From assembly GCF_004217045.1 (NCBI RefSeq), contig NZ_SGXM01000002.1, positions 248,001 to 312,000 on the forward strand: a stretch of 64,000 nucleotides of DNA, in the 5' to 3' direction. Under the pieces are notes generated by a model. It worked only from the letters and a program-made list of their open reading frames with translations. It ran no database searches and had not been told where the DNA came from. The DNA comes from Cupriavidus agavae. Lineage in GTDB: Bacteria > Pseudomonadota > Gammaproteobacteria > Burkholderiales > Burkholderiaceae. This document shows, one piece after another, positions 1-8,236 of the stretch (the first letter of the stretch is position 1; the number at the start of each line of letters is the position of its first letter). The position numbers were made by a program, and so were the translations under genes.

Positions 1-548
1 ACCCGCTTGCGCTGCGCCAGCGGATGGCTCAACGCCGTGGCCAGCACCAGGCGGTCGAGCCGATACGGCATCACTTCGAGGCCATCCATGTTGACGCCGC
101 TGGCCGCTATGCCGATGTCGACCATGCCCTCCTGCACCGCGCGCACGATATCGGGGCTGAGCCGTTCGCGGATATCGACCGTCACATCGGGGTGGTTGAC
201 GAGGTATGTGCGCAGCACGCCGGGCAGGAACTCGCTCATGGCGGTGGTGTTGGCGAACACGCGCACGTGGCCCTTGATGCCCGAAGCGTATTCCTGCAGG
301 TCGCCGCTCAACTGCTCGATCTGGCGCAGCACCCGGCGCGCGTGGGCCAGCAAGGTCTCGCCGGCCGGCGTGACCTTGACGCCCTGGCTGCTGCGGCTCA
401 GCAGCTTGACACCCACCTGTTCCTCCAGGTTCTTGATGCGCGTGCTGGCGGCGGGAAGCGACAGGTGACAACGTTCTGCACCGCGGGTCAGGCTGCTGGC
501 TTCCGCAATATGCGTGAAGAGATTCAGATCGACCAGATCGAAGCGCAT
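1..548 (-). CDS. LysR-family transcriptional regulator (partial, runs off left edge)
   Basis: The reverse strand reads from an ATG at 548 to the window edge without a stop, giving 182 residues. They start MRFDLVDLNLF and carry the N-terminal LysR winged helix-turn-helix (about residues 1-60, with SLPAASTRIKNLEE as recognition region), then the start of the substrate-binding domain. The C-terminal part lies outside the window. The gene is divergent from the enoyl-CoA hydratase at 726 with 177 bases between them, the usual arrangement for a LysR regulator and its target. The effector cannot be read from the sequence. Confidence 0.9.
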   Translation of the reverse strand, partial: MRFDLVDLNLFTHIAEASSLTRGAERCHLSLPAASTRIKNLEEQVGVKLLSRSSQGVKVTPAGETLLAHARRVLRQIEQLSGDLQEYASGIKGHVRVFANTTAMSEFLPGVLRTYLVNHPDVTVDIRERLSPDIVRAVQEGMVDIGIAASGVNMDGLEVMPYRLDRLVLATALSHPLAQRKR

Positions 549-725
549 GTCGTTGTCTCCAGGATAATCGGCGATTATCCCCCGATTGCGCTGCGCCGCG
601 CCATTCTGGCAACCCCGGAGCGTGGCCTTCCGGTGCGCCGAACGCCGGCTTCCAGACACAGCAAGATCCGAACCGCCGCGCTTGGGTATGCTGTGCCATT
701 GCCCATCATTCCCCGGAGACCCCAC

Positions 726-1514
726 ATGGCAGAGCCCGATACGTTGCGCGTGACGCTGGAGGACGGCGTCGCCACGCTGACGCTGAACCGGCCGGAGCAG
801 AAGAACGCCCTGAACCCGCCCATCCGCGACGCGCTGCGCGAGACCGTGCAGCAGATCCGCGCCGACCGCACGGTACGCGCGGTAGTGCTGCGCGGCGCCG
901 GCACGGACTTCTGCTCGGGCGGCGATATCCGTTCGATGAACGTCACCGATGCCGACGCCGGACGCAACCGCATGGACGACCTGCACGGCTGGGTTGCCAT
1001 GCTGGCCGACCTCGATCGCCCGGTGGTCGCGGCGGTAGACGGCGTGGCGTACGGCGCCGGCTTCAGCCTCGCGCTGCTGGCCGATTTCATCGTGGCCTCG
1101 CCGCGCGCCCGCTTCTGCATGCCGTTCATGAAGGTAGGACTGGTGCCGGACTGCGGCGCGCTCTACACGCTGCCGCGCGTGGTGGGCATGGCCCGCGCCC
1201 GCGAGCTGGTCTTCAGCGCGCGCGAAATCCAGGCCGAGGAAGCGCGCCAGATGGGCGTGGTGTTCGAGATCGTGGAGCAGGACCGGCTCTTCAGCCGTGC
1301 CGACCAGCTGGCGCGCAGCCTCGCCAGCGCCTCGCCTGCAGCCTATGCGTTGACCAAACGCGCGCTGAACCAGTCGCTGGACAGCGATCTGCGGGCCATG
1401 CTGGAACTGGAAGCGCTCGGCCAGGGCATCGCGTTCACGACCGATTATCACAAGGAGGCCGTGCGGCGTTTCAAGGAGAAGGAGGCGCCGTTGTTCCAGT
1501 GGGCGGTGACGTAG
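726..1514 (+). CDS. Enoyl-CoA hydratase/isomerase family protein
   Basis: A 262-residue crotonase-fold protein, the usual length for the family. The CoA and oxyanion-hole segments are visible as FCSGGDI (about residues 57-63) and GVAYGAGFSLALLADF (about 104-119). I chose the ATG at 726 because the protein then begins directly with the first beta strand (TLRVTLEDGVATLTLNRPEQKNAL); longer in-frame extensions run into the divergent LysR gene. It probably hydrates an enoyl-CoA in a cytoplasmic acyl-CoA pathway shared with the synthetase and dehydrogenases downstream. The substrate is unknown, and crotonase members also include isomerases and hydrolases. Confidence 0.88.
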   Translation: MAEPDTLRVTLEDGVATLTLNRPEQKNALNPPIRDALRETVQQIRADRTVRAVVLRGAGTDFCSGGDIRSMNVTDADAGRNRMDDLHGWVAMLADLDRPVVAAVDGVAYGAGFSLALLADFIVASPRARFCMPFMKVGLVPDCGALYTLPRVVGMARARELVFSAREIQAEEARQMGVVFEIVEQDRLFSRADQLARSLASASPAAYALTKRALNQSLDSDLRAMLELEALGQGIAFTTDYHKEAVRRFKEKEAPLFQWAVT

Positions 1515-1529
1515 CCCAACCGTTCATGG

Positions 1530-1560
1530 CTCCCCGCTCCCGCAAAGCAGGAGCGGGGAG
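1530..1560. terminator. Hairpin between convergent genes
   Basis: An 11-base perfect inverted repeat (CTCCCCGCTCC and GGAGCGGGGAG, 9-base loop) lies between the hydratase stop at 1514 and the stop of the convergent Bug gene at 1567. It has no clear T-run, so it is a plausible bidirectional transcript end rather than a textbook terminator. Confidence 0.6.
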
Positions 1561-1566
1561 TAACCC

Positions 1567-2559
1567 TTACCCCGCCGTGATCCCCGCGGCCTTGATCACC
1601 TTGCCCCACTTGACGATCTCGGCATGGAGCCGCTGCCGCATCTGCGCCTGCGTGCCGGGATCGGCTTCCGCGCCGGCCTGCAGCAGGCGCTGCTTCACGC
1701 TGGCGTCGCCCATCGCCACGTTGAAATCGGCGTTGATCTTGTCGAGCACCGCTTTCGGAGTCTGGGCGGGCGCGAACAGCGCGGCCCAGGAGTATGCCTC
1801 GTAGCCCGGCAGACCCGATTCCGCGACCGTCGGCACGTCCGGCAGCATGCCCGAGCGCTGGCGGCTGGCCACGCCCAGCACCTTGATGCGGCCAGTCTTG
1901 ATGTGCTGCAGGGCAGTCGGGGCGTCGCTGAACATCAGCTGCACCTGGCCGCCGAGCAGGTCATTCATCGCCGGGCCACTGCCCTTGTAAGGCACGTGCT
2001 GCAGCTTCGTGCCGGCTTCCATGTTGAACAGTTCGCCGGCCAGATGGGTACCGCCGCCATTGCCGGACGAACCGTACGACAGCGTCCGTCCGGGCTGCTT
2101 CGCGTAGGCGATCAGTTCCTTGATGTTGCTGGCCGGCACCGACGGGTGAGCCACCACGAACACCGGGAACATCGCCGCAAAGCTCACCGGCGCGAAGTCC
2201 TTCTCGATGTCGTACGGCAGCTTGCCCATCAGCGAAGGATTGACCGCGTGGTGGATCGAGCCGAGGAACAGCGTGTAGCCGTCGGGTGCCTCCTTCGCCG
2301 CGATACTGGCGCCAATGGTGCCGCCCGCCCCCGCGCGGTTGTCGATGACGATCGGCTGCTTCCAGATCTCGCCAAGGCGTTGGCTGAAGATGCGCGCGGT
2401 GCTGTCCACCGGACCGCCAGGCGGAAACGGCACGATCAGCCGCACCGGCTTGGCGGGCCAGGTGTCCTGCGCCAGCACCGCAAGCGGATGCGCGGCCGCG
2501 GCCAACAGGCCGGCGCCGAGTAGCCGCCGACGCATGGCGGAGTGGGAAGAACGGGTCAT
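1567..2559 (-). CDS. Bug/TctC-type extracytoplasmic solute-binding protein
   Basis: 330 residues with an N-terminal export signal (MRRRLLGAGLLAAAAHPLAVLAQ) followed by the typical Bug start WPAKPVRLIVPFPPGG. The motif AGAGGTIGA (about residues 77-85) and the PDGYTLFLGS segment are characteristic of tripartite tricarboxylate transporter receptors, which bind carboxylates in the periplasm. No TctA/TctB membrane genes are nearby, as is common for the large Bug family of Burkholderiales. It lies 2 bases downstream of the acyl-CoA synthetase, so the two are likely co-transcribed and may capture and activate the same carboxylic acid. Confidence 0.92.
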   Translation of the reverse strand: MTRSSHSAMRRRLLGAGLLAAAAHPLAVLAQDTWPAKPVRLIVPFPPGGPVDSTARIFSQRLGEIWKQPIVIDNRAGAGGTIGASIAAKEAPDGYTLFLGSIHHAVNPSLMGKLPYDIEKDFAPVSFAAMFPVFVVAHPSVPASNIKELIAYAKQPGRTLSYGSSGNGGGTHLAGELFNMEAGTKLQHVPYKGSGPAMNDLLGGQVQLMFSDAPTALQHIKTGRIKVLGVASRQRSGMLPDVPTVAESGLPGYEAYSWAALFAPAQTPKAVLDKINADFNVAMGDASVKQRLLQAGAEADPGTQAQMRQRLHAEIVKWGKVIKAAGITAG

Positions 2560-2561
2560 GG

Positions 2562-4094
2562 CTAGTCTCCTTGGGACATCATCGAACCGGCCTGCTCCCG
2601 CAGCACGCGCTTGAGGATCTTGCCGTTGTTGTTGGTGGGCAGTTCGGCCAGCGCCACGATCCGGGCCGGGCGCTTGTAGGGGGCGAGCCGGCTGCGCAGG
2701 TGCTCGCGCAGCGCGGCGGGTTCGAGCGGCGCGCCGGGGCGCAGCTCGACGAAAGCGACGATTTCCTCGTTGCCGTCACCCTCGGGGCGCCCCACCACCG
2801 CCGAGCGCTGGATGCTCGGGTGCGTGTTCAGGGCCGTCTCCACCTCGGCCGGATACACGTTGAAGCCCGAGCGGATGATCATTTCCTTGAGCCGGCCCAC
2901 CACGAACAGCGCGCCGTCCGCGTGCATCTCGCCGAGATCGCCGCTGGCATACCAGCCGCCGTCGCGCATCACGGCGGCCGTGGCCTCCGGATCGCGGAAA
3001 TAGCCCGGCATCAGCCCCCTGCCCCGCAACCAGAGTTCGCCGCGCTCGCCAAGCGGCAGCGGCCGGCCGGTGGCCGGGTCAGTGACCTGCACCTCGGCTT
3101 CCGCCACCGCGTAGCCAGCGCTGGTGTCGGGGCGCTGCTCTCCCAGGCGTGTCACGTGAACCGAGCCGGCGTACTCGGAGAGTCCGTAGCCATGGTGCAG
3201 CGCCAGGCCGAACATCGCCTCCACGCGCTGTTTCAGCGCGAGGTCGAGCGGACCCGCACCGGTATAGAGGTAGCGCAGCGCCGGCGCCACCGGCTTGGTG
3301 ATGCCGTGTTGCTGCAGATGTGCCATCAGGCGCGAGAACAGCGTCGGCGGACCCTGCAGTTGCGACACGCCGTGGTGGGCCAGCGCGTCGAGCAGGTCGT
3401 CGGGATCGAACTGGGGGCGCATCACGAGCTGGGCACCCGAGAGCAACGAACTGATCAGCACCGTGCCGAGACCGAAGATATGCGTCATCGGCACGAAGGC
3501 GTAGCTGCGGTCCGCCGGGGTCAGCGCGCGGGCATCGCGCGTGACGCGTGCAAAGTGGATCAGCGCGTCGTGGGTCAGCATCACGCCTTTCGGCTCGCCC
3601 GTGGTGCCGGACGTGAAGATCAGCGCGGCCACGGCGTCGCGCAGCGGGCCGGGCTCGATCTGCGCCTCCGGGCGCACCGCCGAACGCAGCATGCCGGGCA
3701 GCGCCGACAGTGTGGCGTCGAAACGCGCGGCGTGCGCGGCGGCGGTCGGCGACGCCGCGGCCGTGAAGTACACCACGCGGGCGTCGGCCCGCTCGGCAAA
3801 CGCCTCGATCTCGCCGGGGGCCATGCGCGCGTTGACGCCGCAAGACCAGGCGCCGACGCGGCTGCACGCCACGATCAGCGCGGCATGCTCGGGACAGTTC
3901 TCCGCCACCACCATCACGCGGTCGCCGGGGCGTACATCCAGCGCCCGCAGTTCGGTCTCGGCAATGTACGCCAGCGCCCCAAGCTCGGCGAACGTGACGC
4001 AGCGGCCATCGGGCAGGTGGATGAACGGCTGGTCGGGCGCCTCGGTCAACCAGTGGTCAAGCAGGTGATGAATACGCTGGGTCACGCTGGCCAT
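2562..4094 (-). CDS. AMP-forming acyl-CoA synthetase
   Basis: 510 residues of the ANL superfamily. The P-loop-like motif LIFTSGTTGEPKGVMLTH lies near residues 160-177, the YASGDLG motif and hinge GRLKEMIIRSG near 390-410, and the C-terminal catalytic lysine in NNNGKILKR near 490. It would activate a carboxylate to its CoA thioester through an acyl-adenylate in the cytoplasm. It is followed after 2 bases by a Bug periplasmic binding protein and diverges from a dehydrogenase/CoA-transferase operon across 213 bases, so it probably feeds that pathway. The substrate (fatty, aromatic or branched acid) cannot be fixed from sequence. Confidence 0.9.
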   Translation of the reverse strand: MASVTQRIHHLLDHWLTEAPDQPFIHLPDGRCVTFAELGALAYIAETELRALDVRPGDRVMVVAENCPEHAALIVACSRVGAWSCGVNARMAPGEIEAFAERADARVVYFTAAASPTAAAHAARFDATLSALPGMLRSAVRPEAQIEPGPLRDAVAALIFTSGTTGEPKGVMLTHDALIHFARVTRDARALTPADRSYAFVPMTHIFGLGTVLISSLLSGAQLVMRPQFDPDDLLDALAHHGVSQLQGPPTLFSRLMAHLQQHGITKPVAPALRYLYTGAGPLDLALKQRVEAMFGLALHHGYGLSEYAGSVHVTRLGEQRPDTSAGYAVAEAEVQVTDPATGRPLPLGERGELWLRGRGLMPGYFRDPEATAAVMRDGGWYASGDLGEMHADGALFVVGRLKEMIIRSGFNVYPAEVETALNTHPSIQRSAVVGRPEGDGNEEIVAFVELRPGAPLEPAALREHLRSRLAPYKRPARIVALAELPTNNNGKILKRVLREQAGSMMSQGD

Positions 4095-4307
4095 CCTTTT
4101 TCAATCCTTGGAAGTGGTGGGCGCAGCATGAGCGCAAAGCCGGGGCCGCGCCATTCGTAAATCGCAAGGCCCGCCTTTGCTTCGCTGAAACCGCACTGCG
4201 GTACGGGCCGGCCGCCGCATTCCGCATAGCTAAAGCCCGGATTCGGCAAACCTGAACCAGCGAGGCGGGGCCGCCCCTAGAATCGGTAGCACCGAGGAGA
4301 CAACCCC

Positions 4308-5501
4308 ATGGACCTGCGTTTTTCAAAAGAAGAAGACCACTTCCGCCAGGAAGTCCGCGCCTTTGTCCAGGCCAGCCTGCCAGCGGACATCCGCGACAAG
4401 GTGCTGGGCCACCGCCGGGTGGAGAAGGACGACTACGTGCGCTGGCACCGCATCCTGCACGCACAGGGCTGGGGCGCGCCGACCTGGCCCACCGAATGGG
4501 GCGGCACCGGCTGGAATGCGCTGCAGCGCCTGATCTTCGAGATCGAGACCCTGCAGGCCGGCGCGCCGCGCCTGCTGCCGTTCGGGCTGACCATGATCGG
4601 CCCGGTGCTGATGAAATACGCCAGCCAGGAACACCAGGAGCGGTTCCTGCCGCGCATTCCCACCGTGGAGGATTTCTGGTGCCAGGGCTATTCGGAGCCC
4701 GGCGCCGGCTCTGACCTGGCATCGCTGCGCACCCGCGCGGAGCGGCGCGGCGACAAGTTCATCGTCAACGGGCAGAAGACCTGGACCACCATGGCCCACT
4801 TCGCCGACTGGATTTTCTGCCTCGTCCGCACCGACCCCGAGGCCAAGGCGCAGGAAGGCATCTCGATGCTGCTGATCGACATGAAATCGCCGGGCGTGAC
4901 GGTCAGGCCGATCAAGACGCTCGACGGCGGCCATGACGTCAATGAAACCTGGTTCGAGGACGTCGAGGTGCCGGTGGCCAACCTGCTCGGCGAGGAGAAC
5001 CGTGGCTGGACTTACGCCAAGTACCTGCTCGGCCACGAGCGGACCGGCATTGCCGGCATCGGCCACTGCTACCGCGAACTGCGCCAGCTGAAACACTATG
5101 CTGCGGAAGTCAGCGACGGCCGGGGCCGGCCGCTGGTCGAGGATCCCCGCATGCGCGACCGCATCGCCCGCGTGGAGATGGACCTGCTGGCGCTGGAAAT
5201 GCTGCTGTTGCGCGTGGCCACGCAGGCCGCCGGCACGCCGGGCCCCGAGGCATCGCTGGTCAAGATCCGTGGCTCGGAGTTGCAGCAGGACATCGCCATG
5301 CTGCAGATGGAGGTGGCCGGCCCGGACGGCTGGCCCTATGCAGCCGATTGGCTTGATGCCGGCGCGCCGCGCCCGGCCAGCGGCCCGGGCTGGGCCACGC
5401 CCGCCGCCGCCACGTACTTCGACATGCGCAAGGCCTCGATTTACGGCGGCTCCACCGAGGTGCAAAAGAACATCATCTCCAAGATGATCATCGGCTTCTG
5501 A
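4308..5501 (+). CDS. Acyl-CoA dehydrogenase, large-type subunit of a probable heteromeric pair
   Basis: 397 residues with the acyl-CoA dehydrogenase order: helical N domain (MDLRFSKEEDHFRQEVRAF), beta domain with CQGYSEPGAGSDLASL (about 125-140) and WTTMAHFADW, and C-terminal helical domain ending in SIYGGSTEVQKNIISKMIIGF. The usual RxQFGxPL FAD motif is not seen here but is present in the next gene, 10 bases downstream. Such paired genes often encode alpha2beta2 dehydrogenases with split active sites, as in bacterial steroid side-chain degradation. It starts an operon of five closely spaced genes. The pairing is inference. Confidence 0.88.
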   Translation: MDLRFSKEEDHFRQEVRAFVQASLPADIRDKVLGHRRVEKDDYVRWHRILHAQGWGAPTWPTEWGGTGWNALQRLIFEIETLQAGAPRLLPFGLTMIGPVLMKYASQEHQERFLPRIPTVEDFWCQGYSEPGAGSDLASLRTRAERRGDKFIVNGQKTWTTMAHFADWIFCLVRTDPEAKAQEGISMLLIDMKSPGVTVRPIKTLDGGHDVNETWFEDVEVPVANLLGEENRGWTYAKYLLGHERTGIAGIGHCYRELRQLKHYAAEVSDGRGRPLVEDPRMRDRIARVEMDLLALEMLLLRVATQAAGTPGPEASLVKIRGSELQQDIAMLQMEVAGPDGWPYAADWLDAGAPRPASGPGWATPAAATYFDMRKASIYGGSTEVQKNIISKMIIGF

Positions 5502-5511
5502 GGACGACGGC

Positions 5512-6621
5512 ATGGATTTCACCTATAGCGAAGAACAGCAGATGCTGACCGACAGCCTGCGCCGCTTTGTCTCGACCGAATACACGTTCGACACCCGACG
5601 CCGCAACGCGCGCGAGCATGGCAGCTTCGACCCCCATATCTGGTCTGCCTTGTCCGAAATGGGCGTGGCCGGCCTGTCGGTGCCGGCCGAACATGGCGGA
5701 TTCGGCGAAGGCCCCGCCACGCAGGCCGTGGTGCAGCGCGAACTGGGCCGCGCACTGGTGCAGGAGCCCGTGATTCCCGGCGGCGTCATCGCCCCGGCCA
5801 TCCTGCGCGGTTTCGCGCCGCCCGAGATGCAGGCGGCCTGCCTGCCCGCCGTCGCGAGCGGCGAGACAATCTTCGCCATCGCCTATCTGGAACCCGGCAC
5901 CCGCTATCGCGCGGAAGCCGCCCGCGCACAGGCGCGCCGGGAAGCGTCCGGGGCCTATGTGCTGAGCGGCGCCAAATCCGCTGTCTGGCATGGGGCGGCG
6001 GCACACGCCTATATCGTCTCGGCATGGCTCGATGGCGCACTGGCGTTGTTCGTGGTGCAGCGCGACGCACCCGGGCTGACCGTTGCGGGCTACCCGACCA
6101 TCGACCGCCTCGCCGGTGCCGACCTGACGCTGGCCGATACGCCCGCCACGCTGCTCACCGTGCAGGGACTCGAAGCGCTGGAACTCGGCCTTGACCACGG
6201 CATCGCGGCGCAGTGCGCGGCGGCGGCCGGCGCGATGGAGCGGCTGATCGAGATCACTGCCGAATACCTTGACACCCGCAGGCAGTTCGGCAAGCCGCTG
6301 GCCTCGTTTCAGGCGCTGCAGCACCGCGTGGCGGAGATGGTCATGCAGAAGGAGCTGGCGCTGTCGATGGCCTATGTGGCCGCGCAGGGCCTCGATGCCG
6401 CCGACGTGGCCGAACGCCGGCGCAAGGTCTCCGCCGCCAAGGTGGTGACCGCACGCGCCGCGCGCTTCGTCGGCCAACAGGCGGTACAGTTGCACGGCGG
6501 CATGGGCATGACCGACGAACTCGAGGTTGGCGACTATTTCAAGGCGCTGGCCATGGCGGACGTACTGCTGGGCGACTCCGACCTGCATCTCGAACGCTAC
6601 ACCGCCGCCATGGCGGCGTGA
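5512..6621 (+). CDS. Acyl-CoA dehydrogenase, partner subunit
   Basis: 369 residues, shorter than the upstream paralogue but with the same fold: MDFTYSEEQQMLTDSLRRF at the N terminus, the FAD motif DTRRQFGKPLASFQALQHRVAEM near residues 257-279, and VQLHGGMGMTDELEVGDYFK near the C terminus. Together with the preceding gene it likely forms one FAD enzyme that introduces an alpha,beta double bond into an acyl-CoA. The ATG at 5512 is 10 bases after the previous stop. The middle region, where many members carry the substrate loop, is divergent (AARAQARREASGAYVLSG), so the substrate is not predicted. Confidence 0.88.
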   Translation: MDFTYSEEQQMLTDSLRRFVSTEYTFDTRRRNAREHGSFDPHIWSALSEMGVAGLSVPAEHGGFGEGPATQAVVQRELGRALVQEPVIPGGVIAPAILRGFAPPEMQAACLPAVASGETIFAIAYLEPGTRYRAEAARAQARREASGAYVLSGAKSAVWHGAAAHAYIVSAWLDGALALFVVQRDAPGLTVAGYPTIDRLAGADLTLADTPATLLTVQGLEALELGLDHGIAAQCAAAAGAMERLIEITAEYLDTRRQFGKPLASFQALQHRVAEMVMQKELALSMAYVAAQGLDAADVAERRRKVSAAKVVTARAARFVGQQAVQLHGGMGMTDELEVGDYFKALAMADVLLGDSDLHLERYTAAMAA

Positions 6622-6643
6622 CCGACAAGACCGAAGGAACTTC

Positions 6644-7810
6644 ATGACGATCCACAGCAAGGCCTATATCGTAGGCGCCTACGAGCACCCGACCCGCAAG
6701 GCACCGGACAAGACCGTCGCCCAGTTGCACGCCGAAAGCGCGCGCGGCGCCCTGGAGGATGCCGGCCTGACGCTGGCCGATGTCGACGGCTATTTCTGCG
6801 CGGGCGACGCCCCCGGGCTCGGCATGGTCAACATGGTCGACTATCTCGGCCTGAACGCCCGCCACGTCGACTCCAGCGAAATGGGCGGCTCCTCGTATAT
6901 CGCGCACGTCTCGCACGCCGCGCAGGCCATCGCCGCCGGCAAGTGCAACGTGGCGCTGATCACGCTGGCGGGCCGGCCCCGCTCGGAGGGGTCGAGCGGC
7001 ACGCAGGCGCGCAACTGGGGCGCCAACCTGCCCGACCAGCCGTTCGAGGCGCCGTTCAACCCGGTGACGGTCAACCTGTATGCCATGGTCGCGCAACGCC
7101 ACATGTACGAGTACGGCACCACGCCCGAACAGCTTGCATGGATCAAGGTGGCGGCATCGCACCACGCACAGCACAACCCCAACGCCATGCTGCGCGAGCT
7201 GGTGACGGTCGAGGACGTGGTCAACTCGCCGATGATCTCGGACCCGCTGCACCGTCTGGATTGCTGCGTGGTGTCCGACGGCGGCGGTGCACTGGTGGTG
7301 GCGCGCCCCGAGATCGCGGCCACGCTGAAGCGCCCGAGGATCAAGGTGCTGGGGGCCGGCGAGCACGTCAAGGGCCTGCTCGGCGGACAGGTGGACCTGT
7401 CGTGGTCCGCCGCGAAGATCTCGGGCGCGGCAGCGTTCGCCGAGGCCGGCGTGACCCCCTCCGATATCCAGTACGCGTCGATCTACGACAGCTTCACGAT
7501 CACGGTACTGATGCAGCTGGAAGATCTCGGCTTCTGCAAGAAGGGCGAAGGCGGCCGGTTCGTGATGGACGGCAACCTGATCTCCGGCGTCGGCAAGCTG
7601 CCGATCAACACCGATGGCGGCGGCCTCTGCAACAACCATCCGGCCAACCGTGGCGGCATCACCAAGGTGATCGAGGCCGTGCGGCAGTTGCGCGGCGAGG
7701 CACACCCGGCCGTGCAGGTCCGGGACTGCGGACTGGCGCTGGCCCAGGGCACGGGCGGCTACATGGGGTCGCGCCACGGCTCGGCCACCCTGATCCTCGA
7801 ACGCGAATAA
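6644..7810 (+). CDS. Thiolase-fold (SCP-x/Ltp-type) protein lacking the nucleophilic cysteine
   Basis: 388 residues of the SCP-x thiolase/lipid-transfer family. The N half reads ESARGALEDAGLTLADVDGYF and the C half has the NHPANRGG histidine motif and QGTGGYMGSRHGSATLIL. At the usual nucleophile position the sequence is MGGSSYIAHVSHAAQAI (residues 80-96), with Ser 83 where active thiolases have Cys. Ltp2-type retro-aldolases, which need a DUF35 partner, also lack a working thiolase triad, and a DUF35 gene follows after 12 bases. I therefore favour carbon-carbon cleavage of a beta-hydroxyacyl-CoA over true thiolysis. The ATG at 6644 follows a GAAGGAA ribosome site. Confidence 0.82.
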   Translation: MTIHSKAYIVGAYEHPTRKAPDKTVAQLHAESARGALEDAGLTLADVDGYFCAGDAPGLGMVNMVDYLGLNARHVDSSEMGGSSYIAHVSHAAQAIAAGKCNVALITLAGRPRSEGSSGTQARNWGANLPDQPFEAPFNPVTVNLYAMVAQRHMYEYGTTPEQLAWIKVAASHHAQHNPNAMLRELVTVEDVVNSPMISDPLHRLDCCVVSDGGGALVVARPEIAATLKRPRIKVLGAGEHVKGLLGGQVDLSWSAAKISGAAAFAEAGVTPSDIQYASIYDSFTITVLMQLEDLGFCKKGEGGRFVMDGNLISGVGKLPINTDGGGLCNNHPANRGGITKVIEAVRQLRGEAHPAVQVRDCGLALAQGTGGYMGSRHGSATLILERE

Positions 7811-7822
7811 AGGAAGACAGCG

Positions 7823-8236
7823 ATGACCACGCCTTACGTACCCACGCCCTACAAGGCCCCGGACGAACTGCCGGACAACGCCGCCTTCTGGCAGGCCGCG
7901 CGCGAGGGCCGGCTGCTGGTGCGCCATTGCACCGGCTGCGGCAAGCCGCACTGGTATCCGCGCACGCTCTGCCCGTTCTGCATGGGCGACACCGAATGGA
8001 AGACGGCCTCGGGGCTGGGCGAGATCTATTCGTTCAGCATCACGCGCCGCGCCGGGCCGAATCCGTTCTGCATCGCCTACGTGCGCCTGGACGAAGGGGT
8101 CACGATGATGACCCATATCGTCGACACCGACCTCGACCGTGTGCGCATCGGCCAGCGGGTCAGGGTCCGCTTCGCGCCCACCGATGGCGACGGCAGCGCG
8201 CCCGTGCCGGTTTTCGCACCGGTCGAGGCGGCATGA
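7823..8236 (+). CDS. DUF35/OB-fold zinc-ribbon acyl-CoA-binding partner protein
   Basis: 137 residues. An N-terminal rubredoxin-like zinc ribbon is formed by HCTGCGKPHWYP and CPFCMGD (two CxxC pairs, about residues 35-55) and is followed by an OB-fold domain. DUF35 proteins associate with thiolase-like enzymes; in steroid catabolism the ChsH2 DUF35 domain is required by the Ltp2 aldolase. All four zinc cysteines are intact. The gene lies 12 bases after the thiolase-fold gene and its stop overlaps the next start (ATGA at 8233-8236), so the three should be translated together. Confidence 0.88.
   Translation: MTTPYVPTPYKAPDELPDNAAFWQAAREGRLLVRHCTGCGKPHWYPRTLCPFCMGDTEWKTASGLGEIYSFSITRRAGPNPFCIAYVRLDEGVTMMTHIVDTDLDRVRIGQRVRVRFAPTDGDGSAPVPVFAPVEAA

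Noticed and set aside
2571..4160. Long plus-strand frame opposite the acyl-CoA synthetase
   Set aside because: Rich in His, Arg and Gly without family similarity; antisense shadow of a clearly recognised gene in GC-rich DNA.
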